Shown here: positions 6,257-14,825 of the stretch, piece by piece
How the letters are laid out: each line of letters starts with the position of its first letter
Position numbering within the stretch: the stretch's first letter is position 1
NCBI GenBank assembly: GCA_016292545.1
Contig: JAEDIG010000050.1
Location: forward strand, 1-17,033
DNA from: Bacteroidaceae bacterium
GTDB lineage: Bacteria > Bacteroidota > Bacteroidia > Bacteroidales > Bacteroidaceae
Direction: 5' to 3'
DNA length: 17,033 bases
Notes under the pieces: model-generated
What the model saw: the letters and a program-made list of their open reading frames with translations, nothing else
What the model was told of the DNA's origin: nothing
Database searches by the model: none
Program-made: the position numbers and the translations under genes

Positions 6257-8116
6257 ATGGACGACCTGTATTCATCCATTCTGCAACAATATTGGGGCTA
6301 CCCCTCTTTCCGAGGCATCCAACGCGAAATCATTGAAAGTATATGCAACGGGCACGACACCCTTGGCCTTATGCCCACGGGCGGAGGAAAGAGCATCACT
6401 TTCCAAGTGCCGGCCTTGGCCATGGAAGGTGTGTGTATTGTGGTGACGCCCCTCATTGCACTGATGAAGGACCAGGTGAGAAACCTCCGCCGCCGTGGCA
6501 TCCGGGCAGAAGCCATCCATTCCGGACTCTCGCGACAACAGATAAGCGTCATTCTGGACACGGCTGTTTTCAACGGGTACAAGCTACTCTATGTTTCACC
6601 CGAGCGTCTGTCGTCCGAATTGTTCCTCACCAAGCTATGCCACATGAAGGTCAGCTTCATCACAGTAGACGAGGCGCATTGCATCTGCCAATGGGGCTAC
6701 GATTTCCGCCCCTCCTACCTCCGTATTGCAGACATCCGTAAGATTCTTCCCGACATACCCATCCTTGCCCTCACAGCTACAGCCACGCCACAGACCGTAG
6801 ACGACATACAAGACAAGTTGCAGTTCCGCAGCCGGTGCGTGTTCAGGATGAGCTACCGCAGGCAGAACCTGTCCTATATCGTGCTGCGGTGTCCCGACCG
6901 GATGATGGCCCTGATGGACCTGCTGACACATGAACAAGGCACCTGCATCATCTACACACGCAACCGCCAGAACTGCCAGAAGCTTTTCGAAACGCTCCAA
7001 GAAGCCCACATGAAGGTCACCTATTACCATGCCGGTCTGCCCGCACATGAGCGCAATGCACATCAGGAAGAATGGTTCAACGGCACCTGTCGCATCATGG
7101 TGGCTACCAACGCCTTCGGCATGGGAATCGACAAGCCCGACGTAAGACTGGTGCTTCACCTTGACCTCCCGGACTCCATAGAGGAATACTTCCAGGAGGC
7201 AGGACGGGCCGGACGCGACGGACAGCCTGCCCGCGCCATCATCCTGAGCGACGGTCAGGAGCTGAAGACCCTGCGCACACGCCCCAGCCAGACCTACCCA
7301 CCGGAAGACTTCATCCAGACGGTATACGAAAAAATATGCTTCTACCTGCAAATGGCTGTAGGAGACGGTCTCAACGTAACTCGCGAATTCAACCTGCAGG
7401 AGTTCACCCGCCTGTTCCACCTCAACCCCATCCAAACCCTCAGTGCCATCCTGCTGCTCGACAACGCCGGCTACATTTCCTACACCGACAGGGAAGACAA
7501 TGCCAGCCGTCTGCGCATTCTGGCCACACGCCACGAACTGTACAGCGCAGTGGGCAAGGAACGGGAGGTTGTTGTCAACTGCCTGCTACGCAACTACGGA
7601 GGCATATTCGTGGACTACTGCTACATCGACGAGGACCTGATAGGGCACCAGACCGGACTGGCCTTTGACTCCATCTACAGCATACTGGTGGACCTCTCGA
7701 AGGCACACATCATCGACTACATCCCGCGAAAACATGTGCCGCGCATCACCTTCCTCCAGCGACGTGTAGACACCGAGCAGGTGGTGCTCCCAGCCAATGT
7801 ATACGAACTGCGCAAGGAAAGCTACATCCAGCGCATCCGGGCCATGGAGGCCTACTGCACCAGCATGGACTGCTGCCGGTCACGCATGCTGCTCCAGTAT
7901 TTCGGAGAGGAATCGGCCGACTGCGGCCATTGCGATGTGTGTGAAGACAAGAAGGCAGAACTGCCCGACGAGCAGACGCTCCAACACATACAGGACACCC
8001 TCACCAAACGGCTGGAAACCGGAGAGGCAACGCCAAGCGACCTGCACAATCTGGCCCTACCCACCCGTGTGATGACGGCCGTTATAGAGCGTATGCGGGA
8101 AGAAGGAACAATATGA
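6257..8116 (+). CDS. recQ: ATP-dependent DNA helicase RecQ, ~620-residue Bacteroidota form
   Basis: A 3'-5' superfamily-2 helicase, 619 residues. Motifs: Walker A MPTGGGKS (39-46), DEAH box VDEAHC (137-142), aromatic-rich loop QWGYDFRPSY (145-154), TATAT (173-177) and motif VI QEAGRAGRDG (313-322). The zinc module is Cys540, Cys556, Cys559 and Cys562 in CRSRMLLQYFGE...CGHCDVC, close to the C-terminus. A winged-helix-like region (about 370-505) precedes it, whereas in E. coli RecQ the zinc module comes directly after the helicase core and before the winged helix. No HRDC domain is evident. It follows recJ with a 3-base gap and no Shine-Dalgarno, so translation is probably coupled. The role is inferred as DNA end unwinding with RecJ. 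Bacteroidales often carry a second, longer RecQ elsewhere. Confidence 0.95.
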   Translation: MDDLYSSILQQYWGYPSFRGIQREIIESICNGHDTLGLMPTGGGKSITFQVPALAMEGVCIVVTPLIALMKDQVRNLRRRGIRAEAIHSGLSRQQISVILDTAVFNGYKLLYVSPERLSSELFLTKLCHMKVSFITVDEAHCICQWGYDFRPSYLRIADIRKILPDIPILALTATATPQTVDDIQDKLQFRSRCVFRMSYRRQNLSYIVLRCPDRMMALMDLLTHEQGTCIIYTRNRQNCQKLFETLQEAHMKVTYYHAGLPAHERNAHQEEWFNGTCRIMVATNAFGMGIDKPDVRLVLHLDLPDSIEEYFQEAGRAGRDGQPARAIILSDGQELKTLRTRPSQTYPPEDFIQTVYEKICFYLQMAVGDGLNVTREFNLQEFTRLFHLNPIQTLSAILLLDNAGYISYTDREDNASRLRILATRHELYSAVGKEREVVVNCLLRNYGGIFVDYCYIDEDLIGHQTGLAFDSIYSILVDLSKAHIIDYIPRKHVPRITFLQRRVDTEQVVLPANVYELRKESYIQRIRAMEAYCTSMDCCRSRMLLQYFGEESADCGHCDVCEDKKAELPDEQTLQHIQDTLTKRLETGEATPSDLHNLALPTRVMTAVIERMREEGTI

Positions 8117-8139
8117 CAAACAAAACGGAGAGATAAGAA

Positions 8140-8511
8140 ATGGCCGAACACAACGACTACGGAAACCTAGGCGAAGAAATTGCCGCCGAATACCTCAGGG
8201 CAAAAGGGTATTCCATCTATCAGACCCATTGGCGGACCGGCCACAAGGAACTGGACATAGTGGCGGAAAAAGACGGCACGCTGGTGGTGGTGGAAGTGAA
8301 GGCACGCAGGAACAGTATCTTCTGCAAGCCAGAGGATGTACTGGGCATCCAGAAGATGCGGCGCATCGTACTGGCAGCCGATGCATACGTGCGCTATCAT
8401 CGCATCGACATGCCCGTGCGGTTCGACCTCATCACAGTAGTGGGCGACCCCAGAAATCCCCGCATCAACCACTACGAGAACGCCTTCACCTCTCCTGTAT
8501 GGTACAAGTAA
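8140..8511 (+). CDS. yraN: YraN / UPF0102 family nuclease-like protein
   Basis: A 123-residue protein with the UPF0102 signature. Near the N-terminus is YGNLGEEIAAEYL, followed by a PD-(D/E)xK active-site pattern: Asp39 in KELDIV, then Glu52 and Lys54 in VVVEVKAR. The fold resembles archaeal Holliday junction resolvases and restriction-type nucleases. Its cellular role is not established. It is cytosolic with no membrane segment. The start is supported by GGAG at 8127-8130, nine bases before the ATG, one of the few Shine-Dalgarno-like sites in the window. It lies 23 bases after recQ and 13 bases before the biotin ligase gene. Placement next to recJ and recQ is consistent with a DNA-processing role, but that is inference. 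Confidence 0.92.
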   Translation: MAEHNDYGNLGEEIAAEYLRAKGYSIYQTHWRTGHKELDIVAEKDGTLVVVEVKARRNSIFCKPEDVLGIQKMRRIVLAADAYVRYHRIDMPVRFDLITVVGDPRNPRINHYENAFTSPVWYK

Positions 8512-8524
8512 CACCCAACCAATC

Positions 8525-9292
8525 ATGAATATAGAACATCATTTTTGTCTCGACGAATCGCCACAGTTCCACATGATGGAACTGGGCCATGTGGATTCCA
8601 CCAACCGATTTGCCCGAAACTACCGTCCTGTGAGGCCAGTACGCATCAGCCTGGTGACAGCCGAGTACCAAACGGCAGGAAAAGGTGCCGGCACCAATAC
8701 ATGGGAATCGGCCGAGGGCGAGAACCTGCTTTTCAGCCTCATCGTACAGCCCAGCATGGTGCAAGCCAACCATGTTTTTGTGCTCTCTGAGGCCATGTCC
8801 CTGTCGGTGTGCAAGGCACTGGAAACCATCGGGCAAGGCTTTTCCATCAAATGGCCCAACGACATCTACCATAATGACCACAAGATCGCAGGCATGCTGA
8901 TAGAGAACGACATTGTGGGCCACCACATTGGCCGAAGCATTATGGGCGTAGGCATCAACATCAACCAAACGGCCTTCGTGAGCGATGCGCCCAACCCCAT
9001 CTCGCTGGCGCAAATCCTGGGAGAGCCCATTGAACGGCGTTTCATCATGGAGGCCGTGATGGAACAGTTCAACACACTCTACGCAATGGTGGAGCAAGGG
9101 CGCGAAGAGGAACTCCACCAGCAATACCTAGAACGCCTTTACCGCAAAGGCACATACCATGCCTATTGCGATGAGAACGGCCAGTTCGAAGCACAGATTC
9201 TGGATGTGGAACCCAACGGGCATCTGCTCCTGCAGGACATGGAAGGCCGCACACGCCGGTACGCATTTAAAGAAGTGTCCTTCATCATCTGA
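8525..9292 (+). CDS. birA: Biotin--[acetyl-CoA-carboxylase] ligase, class I
   Basis: The enzyme activates biotin with ATP and transfers it to the biotin carboxyl carrier protein of acetyl-CoA carboxylase and other biotin enzymes, in the cytosol. The 255-residue protein has the catalytic domain motifs: DSTN (24-27), QTAGKGAGTNTW (49-60, the biotinyl-AMP loop, usually GRGRxGR), KWPND (109-113), KIAGMLIE (120-127, active Lys120) and GVGININQ (141-148). The SH3-like C-terminal domain is about 210-255. There is no N-terminal helix-turn-helix, so unlike E. coli BirA it is not a DNA-binding repressor. The glycation-loop sequence GKGAGTN has fewer arginines than the textbook motif, as is common in Bacteroidales. 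It lies between yraN (13-base gap) and pyrH (71-base gap). The symbol is used for the ligase function only. Confidence 0.92.
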   Translation: MNIEHHFCLDESPQFHMMELGHVDSTNRFARNYRPVRPVRISLVTAEYQTAGKGAGTNTWESAEGENLLFSLIVQPSMVQANHVFVLSEAMSLSVCKALETIGQGFSIKWPNDIYHNDHKIAGMLIENDIVGHHIGRSIMGVGININQTAFVSDAPNPISLAQILGEPIERRFIMEAVMEQFNTLYAMVEQGREEELHQQYLERLYRKGTYHAYCDENGQFEAQILDVEPNGHLLLQDMEGRTRRYAFKEVSFII

Positions 9293-9363
9293 ATCCAACA
9301 TGAAACTATGCCACCTAAAAACAAACATATTATATACATTAATTAATAATAATAACAAGCAAT

Positions 9364-10074
9364 ATGGCAAAATTCAACAGAATCCTGCTCAAGCTGAGCG
9401 GTGAGAGTCTCATGGGTGAGAAGAAATACGGCATCGACGAGAAAAGGCTTGCCGAGTATGCAGAGCAAATCAAGGAAGTGCACGACATGGGCGTGCAGAT
9501 AGGCATCGTGATTGGAGGCGGAAACATTTTCCGCGGACTGAGCGGTGCAGGCAAGGGATTCGACCGTGTAAAGGGCGACCAGATGGGCATGTGCGCCACT
9601 GTCATCAACTCGCTGGGTCTAAGCAGCGCGCTGGAAGCCATTGGCGTGAAGACACGTGTGCTCACAGCCATCCGCATGGAGCCCATCGGTGAGTTCTACA
9701 ACAAATGGAAGGCCATTGAAGCATTGGAAAACGGAGAGGTGGTGATTATGAGCGCCGGCACGGGCAACCCCTATTTCACCACCGACACGGGCAGCAGCCT
9801 GCGCGGCATAGAGATTGAGGCCGACGTGATGCTGAAGGGTACACGCGTGGACGGAGTCTACACCGCCGACCCAGAGAAAGACCCCACAGCCACCAAGTTC
9901 TCAGAAATCTCCTACGATGAAATCTACACCCGTGGTCTGAAGGTGATGGACCTCACCGCCACGACCATGTGCAAGGAAAACGGGCTGCCCATCTATGTAT
10001 TCAACATGGACATCTGCGGCAACCTGAAGAAGGTGATGGAAGGCGAAGACATCGGCACTCTGGTACACCTTTAA
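9364..10074 (+). CDS. pyrH: Uridylate (UMP) kinase
   Basis: Catalyses UMP + ATP to UDP + ADP, an essential step of pyrimidine nucleotide synthesis, as a cytosolic hexamer of the amino-acid-kinase fold. The 236 residues show LLKLSGES (8-15, Lys10), GGGNIFRG (51-58), RVKGDQMGM with Asp72, GTGNPYFTTD (132-141) and the nucleotide-binding TRVDGVYTADP (160-170). Length and motifs are standard. The 71-base leader after the biotin ligase stop is very AT-rich, with repeated AAT/TAA triplets and no Shine-Dalgarno, typical of efficient Bacteroidota translation starts. I see no clear TAnnTTTG box there, so it may be read through from upstream or use an unrecognised promoter. In many bacteria frr follows pyrH; here the next gene is convergent and unrelated. 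Confidence 0.97.
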   Translation: MAKFNRILLKLSGESLMGEKKYGIDEKRLAEYAEQIKEVHDMGVQIGIVIGGGNIFRGLSGAGKGFDRVKGDQMGMCATVINSLGLSSALEAIGVKTRVLTAIRMEPIGEFYNKWKAIEALENGEVVIMSAGTGNPYFTTDTGSSLRGIEIEADVMLKGTRVDGVYTADPEKDPTATKFSEISYDEIYTRGLKVMDLTATTMCKENGLPIYVFNMDICGNLKKVMEGEDIGTLVHL

Positions 10075-10084
10075 CCAATCCCTT

Positions 10085-11032
10085 TTAACGCGAAGGGACA
10101 GACTCCAGAAAAGCCCTCACCTTCGCAGTATAGGCATCCGGACAGTCCTGGTATGCACGCGCATGCGTTGTTCCAGGCACTGTCCATTTTTCTTTGGGAA
10201 AGGGTTTGGCGGCATACAGCGAATCCATCATCCAATAGGGGACAAAAGTGTCGGCATCGCCATGGATGAAGAGCATGGGACGACTGCATTTGGCCACCTG
10301 ACGGATGGGAGAAGCCTGGCCGAACCACCATCCGTGCATCAGGCGGTTGAGCAGGCTCGTGGTGTAGAGCAGCGGGAAAGCGGGCAGGGAGAACTGCTCC
10401 TTCAGCTGAAGGCGGAACTCGTCCCATACACTGGTGTAGCCGCAATCGGCCACAAAAGCCTCCACATAGGCCGGCAGTTCCTCGCCGGAAAGGCACATCG
10501 TGGTGGCTGCCCCCATCGACACACCATGCACCACCATGCGGGAAGGCGCAATGCTGTCGCGGAAGAGCGATTCGGCCACCTCGGTCCAGTGCTTCACATC
10601 CAGCCTGTCCTTCCACCCCATCTGAATGTCGTTGCCCTCGCTCAGTCCATGTCCGTGCAGGTCGGGCATCAGCAGATTGTAGTCCAGGTCGCGATGGTAC
10701 ATGCGCCCCAGATAAAGGAATTTCATGCAGTTGTCCTTGTAGCCATGCACCACCACAGCCGTGCGCCCATGTGCAGCGTCTGCCCGCAGATAGATGGCAT
10801 GGTGACGCTCGCCTGTGGGCATCGTCACAAAAGTGTCTTTCAGCAATCCCTCGGCAAGCAGGCTGTCCACCCACGGCTGCATGTCGGGCACACGCTCATA
10901 AAGCCGGGTGAACGCATCATCCATGTCGGCATGCCTGGCATCGGCACGCAACGAAAAGTTCATCATGAACACGCTCGCCCCCAGCAGCACAACAGCCACC
11001 AAGGCCACCATCCACCACAGTAGCTTCTTCAT
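10085..11032 (-). CDS. Membrane-anchored alpha/beta hydrolase
   Basis: A 315-residue serine hydrolase. Residues about 4-24 (LLWWMVALVAVVLLGASVFMM) form an N-terminal membrane anchor or uncleaved signal, so the catalytic domain should lie in the periplasm. The alpha/beta-hydrolase features are complete: VVVHGYKDN (93-101, oxyanion region), nucleophile elbow GVSMG with Ser172, acid Asp261 in HGDADTFVP, and base His290 in GTTHARAY. Such anchored hydrolases (DUF1749/peptidase-S9-like relatives) are common in Bacteroidales, but substrates are mostly unknown; esterase, deacylase or peptidase activity are all possible. The start lies 13 bases after the stop of the large glycosyltransferase/SpoIID gene, so the two are probably co-transcribed. 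It converges on pyrH with a 10-base gap. Confidence 0.85.
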   Translation of the reverse strand: MKKLLWWMVALVAVVLLGASVFMMNFSLRADARHADMDDAFTRLYERVPDMQPWVDSLLAEGLLKDTFVTMPTGERHHAIYLRADAAHGRTAVVVHGYKDNCMKFLYLGRMYHRDLDYNLLMPDLHGHGLSEGNDIQMGWKDRLDVKHWTEVAESLFRDSIAPSRMVVHGVSMGAATTMCLSGEELPAYVEAFVADCGYTSVWDEFRLQLKEQFSLPAFPLLYTTSLLNRLMHGWWFGQASPIRQVAKCSRPMLFIHGDADTFVPYWMMDSLYAAKPFPKEKWTVPGTTHARAYQDCPDAYTAKVRAFLESVPSR

Positions 11033-11045
11033 CCGTTTTTTCCTT

Positions 11046-14000
11046 TTATTTGTAGGTTTTCACAATCTCGGCTCCCTTGTAGTAGTGCTGCAGGATGGAG
11101 CGATAGTCAAAGCCTTTTTCGGCCATGACGGCAGCCCCAATCTGGCACAGCCCCACTCCATGGCCCCATCCGCGACCATGCAGGCGGAAACGCGCCGGCA
11201 CTTCGCCCGCCACATCCAGCCGTTCCACCGTGAAATGACTGCTTTTCAGATGGGTATCGCTCAGGACACGGCGTATCTCCAGTTCCTTGCCGATGGTGAA
11301 ACTACGCTGTGTGCCCACAATCTGCAGTTTGCTCAGATGGCCGCTCGGGCTCACCTCCACAGGCCTGAGATCCACTATATCGCCCAGTTCCATTTTCAGC
11401 CGGCTGGTTATCAACCGTTTGATTTCGTCCTGTGTATATTCGACTGTCCACTCATAGAAATCAGTCGTTTCCAGATCATAGTCGTTCAGGATGGTCTGAA
11501 GGGTCTGCTGGTCACCGATGTGGCAATAAGGGTCTTCCACACTTTCCAGATAGGAATGATGCACATCGCTCCAGCAATATTCAAACTCATTGGTGCGTCC
11601 GCCACAGCATTTGCTGAAACGCGCATCGCAAATGTTGCCGTTGCTCGACAGAATCTCGCCACGTGTGGTCTTCACGGCCTCTTCCGCCCTGCTGCCCAGT
11701 GCACGCGTAATGCCCTGGTAACGCTGGCAGTGGTCGTCGGCACACACATCGAAGAGCTGGTGCTCCTCCTGGTCGTACCAACGGATGGTCTCCGTATCGG
11801 TTTTCTTGAAAGCAAAGAAGGCATGTTGCTGCTGCTTCTGCCTGCGGCGGTTTTCCAGCTGTGCAAACAGCCAGCTGCGGCTGATTACAGCCGATGCCTT
11901 CAAGTACTCCAGGTTGCAGGTGGACTTCATCTCGCTGCTGATGACGCTGGCCAGATAGTCCTCCACGGGCAGACGGTTGATGACAAGGATCTTGTCCTCG
12001 TCCACCATCAGATGGAGCACACCGCGGAAGGTCTGCGGCTCACACCGTTCCCAATGGAACTTCACGCCGATGGGCACCTCGGGCAGTGTGAACGTGGCAT
12101 CTTCGCTTTCGGGGCGGAACGTGAGTTCCCTGTACAGGCTGCCCTGCCACAAGATGCTTCCGTCCTGGCATTCCACCGTTTGCTCTCCCTCCACCGTCAC
12201 ACCCTTGGCCATATAGACACCGTTGGTGCGGAAGGTAATCCGCTGCTCAGACATCAGCCCCACGCTCACCTCGGGTTCCTCCCCGCATTCCAGCAGGCTG
12301 TCGGTCTCCTGCTCCTTCGGTGCTGGCACAGGCGTGGCCGGAGTGTCGGTAATCTGTGCAATCACAGGCTGCAGCTGTTCATAGTCCAGCGTAACCTCCC
12401 GCAGTATGTCGGCCGCACGCTGGAAGGTGAGCCTCTCGAAATCCTCGCGTCGCGGTGTGATGATGAGTCCGCCCATGTCCAATGCACCCGGACTGACGAG
12501 CAACTGGCCCTCGCCTTCCATGCCATAGCAGTCGGGGCGATGCTTGGCACGCGGAAAGATGAGTGTCACAATCTCGTCGGGCTTGCCCAGTCCACCCTCC
12601 TGGTGCCAGGAAATGAGGTTCATCCTGGGTTCGCTTTCGCCCTCCACCACAGGCAACGCCTTGTACACACGCTGGCAGAGGATGCTGTCCGGCTCGGTGG
12701 GCTGACTGCGGATGACAAACACGGGGCACACATAGGTGCGGAGCAGATACAGGCCGCACCCCGAACTGGTGTTGCCAGCCTCCTCCATGTTGGCCGTTTC
12801 CTCTCCCGTGAGCGGATAGAGCTTTTCCAGATGCTTTTCATACATGCTCCAGTCCCTCTCTATGGGCACGATGCCCCTGCTGCCGGCCTGCAAGTGCATG
12901 TGGTCGGGGCAGGATGCGCCACACAGGGGACCGTTGTAGAAGACAATATGCTGCGGCATGTCCCATGCCAATCGGCGCATGGTGCCAAAGTGGCTGTAGA
13001 TGCTCTGAGGCGTATGCCGGCGGGTGGGGATGGTGAAATGGCGGGGCAGGATGGGATAAGGATTCACCAGCAACTGATAGTGCTTCTCCACAGCCATGGC
13101 ATGCTGCTGCGACGGACGGTTGTGGTTGCACAGGAAACAGGGACGCTGACTGATGGAGGCAGCGTCAATCTTTGCGCCCGTGCTCACGATGCGGGCCGGA
13201 TTCCACTGCACGGTCAGCCGGTTGTCGCCTTCTGCCAGCTCCTGCGCCCTCACCTGCTCCAATGCTTCATAGTTCTTTTCGGCCATGGGCCACTGGGCCA
13301 GTTCGTCGGTGAAGAAGTCTTCCACCTCCTGAGGGTCGGGCTGATGCTGCCACAACTGGTTGAGCGCACGGCGCGCCCTGATTTCCAGCATGCGCAGATG
13401 GTCCTTATAGGCATTGTTCTTGTTGATTTTGTCCTGGCTCAATGCAGCATCGCTGTTGCCCTCCCAGCGGCGGCACAGATACAGTTCGTCGAAGATGCGC
13501 CCGATGCGATACTGTCGGCTGATGCGAAGCCCCAGTGCATAATCCTCGCCATAGCTGGTGTTGGGCACCTGTATCTGGCGTAGTATAGGGGTAAAGAAAG
13601 CACGCGGAGCACCCAGCCCATTGATGCGTATGGCATTGTTGCGTCCGTTCTGCGGTGTCCATTCCCGGTGGTCAATCAGCCCGGGAGGCAAGGTGTTGAG
13701 CTGGAAGTCGCACATGCGATAGGAGCCTATCACCATGACCGCCCCCTGCTGGTAGAAGGCATCCACTATCCGCTGCAGCGTGTGAGGGCTGCTGTACAGG
13801 TCGTCGCTGTCGAGCTGAACCACAAAACGGCCCGCCTGCGGATGATGGACAGCCAGATTCCAGCAGCCGCCGATGCCCAGATCGGTGCGGTCCGGAATGA
13901 TGTGGATGACACGGCTGTCGGCGGCAAACGCGCGGATGGCCTCTGTGGTGCCGTCGGTGCTGCCATTGTCCACCACCATCAGGTTGAACGGGAACTGGAC

Positions 14001-14786
14001 CTGCTGGGAAAGCACACTCTCTATGGCATCCTTGATGGTGCGCACGCGGTCACGCACAGGAATCACCACGGTTGCTTCCACGGGGAATGTGCCGTCGGTG
14101 AGGCGCACCTCTTCATATTCGTTGCCGTGAAGATAGGCGTTCACAAAGCGCAAGTGGCGCGTGACGGCCCGCTCCATTTCCGTCTGCACTCCACGGTTTC
14201 TGGGGTCTACATAGTCAAACTGCTTCTGTCCGCTCAGACGGGTGTCGTTCTCTATCTCGGTATACAGGAACTCACCCACGTGCTCAGGCATTCCCCTGCG
14301 CATCACAAACAGGCGCAGGTCGTAGAGGGCGGCATAGCGGTAGCTGTGCAGGTGGGGCTGTGCCAGATAGTCCCTGAGTGTCTGCGCCCTGACCAGCAGC
14401 ACCGACCCCATCTGGAAATCGTCGCGCACCGACCCTTCCTGGCAGTCGATGAGCGGCATGGCCTTGCGTGTGCCGTCGGGCAACACCACATAGTGGTCGG
14501 CATACCACATCTCCGCCCCGCTGTCGGCAGCAATGGAGAGCAGACGGTCCAGGGCGTGATACCCCAGCTCAAGGCATTCGGCCTTGACATAGAGGAGGGC
14601 GTATTCGGCCTCGCACGCCTCGGCTACCTGCCGCAGGCTTCGGGTGTTTCCTGGCGGAAAATCCTGCACGAGCATCACGCTTCTCACACATGGTTCGGCC
14701 CTGAACTGCGCTGCATTGGAAGCAGCCTGTTCCTCGTTGCAGCAAAAGAGGAAACAGTCTATCTTATCTACATTTGTCATCATCAT
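11046..14786 (-). CDS. GT2 glycosyltransferase - DUF4922 (HIT/GalT-like) - SpoIID/LytB fusion protein
   Basis: A 1246-residue three-module protein. Module 1 (about 236-450) is a family-2 glycosyltransferase with VIPVRDR (241-247), VVDNGSTDGT (271-280), the DxD-type LDSDD (325-329) and GEDYALGLR (413-421). An unrecognised segment of about 230 residues precedes it. Module 2 (about 500-810) matches DUF4922. It has CFLC (550-553), LLVNPYPILPRHFTIP (572-587) and HMHLQ (629-633), the pattern of HIT/galactose-1-phosphate uridylyltransferase-type enzymes. Module 3 (about 925-1240) is SpoIID/LytB-like, with LPVEDYLASVISSEM (939-953; Glu952 is the likely equivalent of the catalytic glutamate) and GRGWGHGVGLCQIGA (1204-1218). 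SpoIID-type domains cleave peptidoglycan glycan strands. The start MMMTNVDKIDCF has no signal peptide or membrane segment, odd for a SpoIID protein. ATGs at 14786, 14783 and 14780 are all possible. A good promoter lies at 14826-14857, and the alpha/beta hydrolase gene follows. The overall function is unknown. Confidence 0.9.
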   Translation of the reverse strand: MMMTNVDKIDCFLFCCNEEQAASNAAQFRAEPCVRSVMLVQDFPPGNTRSLRQVAEACEAEYALLYVKAECLELGYHALDRLLSIAADSGAEMWYADHYVVLPDGTRKAMPLIDCQEGSVRDDFQMGSVLLVRAQTLRDYLAQPHLHSYRYAALYDLRLFVMRRGMPEHVGEFLYTEIENDTRLSGQKQFDYVDPRNRGVQTEMERAVTRHLRFVNAYLHGNEYEEVRLTDGTFPVEATVVIPVRDRVRTIKDAIESVLSQQVQFPFNLMVVDNGSTDGTTEAIRAFAADSRVIHIIPDRTDLGIGGCWNLAVHHPQAGRFVVQLDSDDLYSSPHTLQRIVDAFYQQGAVMVIGSYRMCDFQLNTLPPGLIDHREWTPQNGRNNAIRINGLGAPRAFFTPILRQIQVPNTSYGEDYALGLRISRQYRIGRIFDELYLCRRWEGNSDAALSQDKINKNNAYKDHLRMLEIRARRALNQLWQHQPDPQEVEDFFTDELAQWPMAEKNYEALEQVRAQELAEGDNRLTVQWNPARIVSTGAKIDAASISQRPCFLCNHNRPSQQHAMAVEKHYQLLVNPYPILPRHFTIPTRRHTPQSIYSHFGTMRRLAWDMPQHIVFYNGPLCGASCPDHMHLQAGSRGIVPIERDWSMYEKHLEKLYPLTGEETANMEEAGNTSSGCGLYLLRTYVCPVFVIRSQPTEPDSILCQRVYKALPVVEGESEPRMNLISWHQEGGLGKPDEIVTLIFPRAKHRPDCYGMEGEGQLLVSPGALDMGGLIITPRREDFERLTFQRAADILREVTLDYEQLQPVIAQITDTPATPVPAPKEQETDSLLECGEEPEVSVGLMSEQRITFRTNGVYMAKGVTVEGEQTVECQDGSILWQGSLYRELTFRPESEDATFTLPEVPIGVKFHWERCEPQTFRGVLHLMVDEDKILVINRLPVEDYLASVISSEMKSTCNLEYLKASAVISRSWLFAQLENRRRQKQQQHAFFAFKKTDTETIRWYDQEEHQLFDVCADDHCQRYQGITRALGSRAEEAVKTTRGEILSSNGNICDARFSKCCGGRTNEFEYCWSDVHHSYLESVEDPYCHIGDQQTLQTILNDYDLETTDFYEWTVEYTQDEIKRLITSRLKMELGDIVDLRPVEVSPSGHLSKLQIVGTQRSFTIGKELEIRRVLSDTHLKSSHFTVERLDVAGEVPARFRLHGRGWGHGVGLCQIGAAVMAEKGFDYRSILQHYYKGAEIVKTYK

Positions 14787-14825
14787 TTTTCTTATATAGG
14801 ACGTACCTTTTACGTTAATTCAGGA

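Noticed and set aside
10080..10097. CCCTT/AAGGG hairpin between pyrH and the convergent hydrolase gene as a bidirectional terminator
   Set aside because: The stem is only five base pairs, no T-run follows on either strand, and it overlaps the end of the hydrolase coding sequence.
10908..13583. An 891-codon open frame on the plus strand opposite the GT2-DUF4922-SpoIID gene
   Set aside because: It is a shadow of the minus-strand gene, which has clear domain motifs and a promoter. The shadow translation is rich in His, Gln and Ala, has no recognisable domain, and has no promoter or ribosome site.
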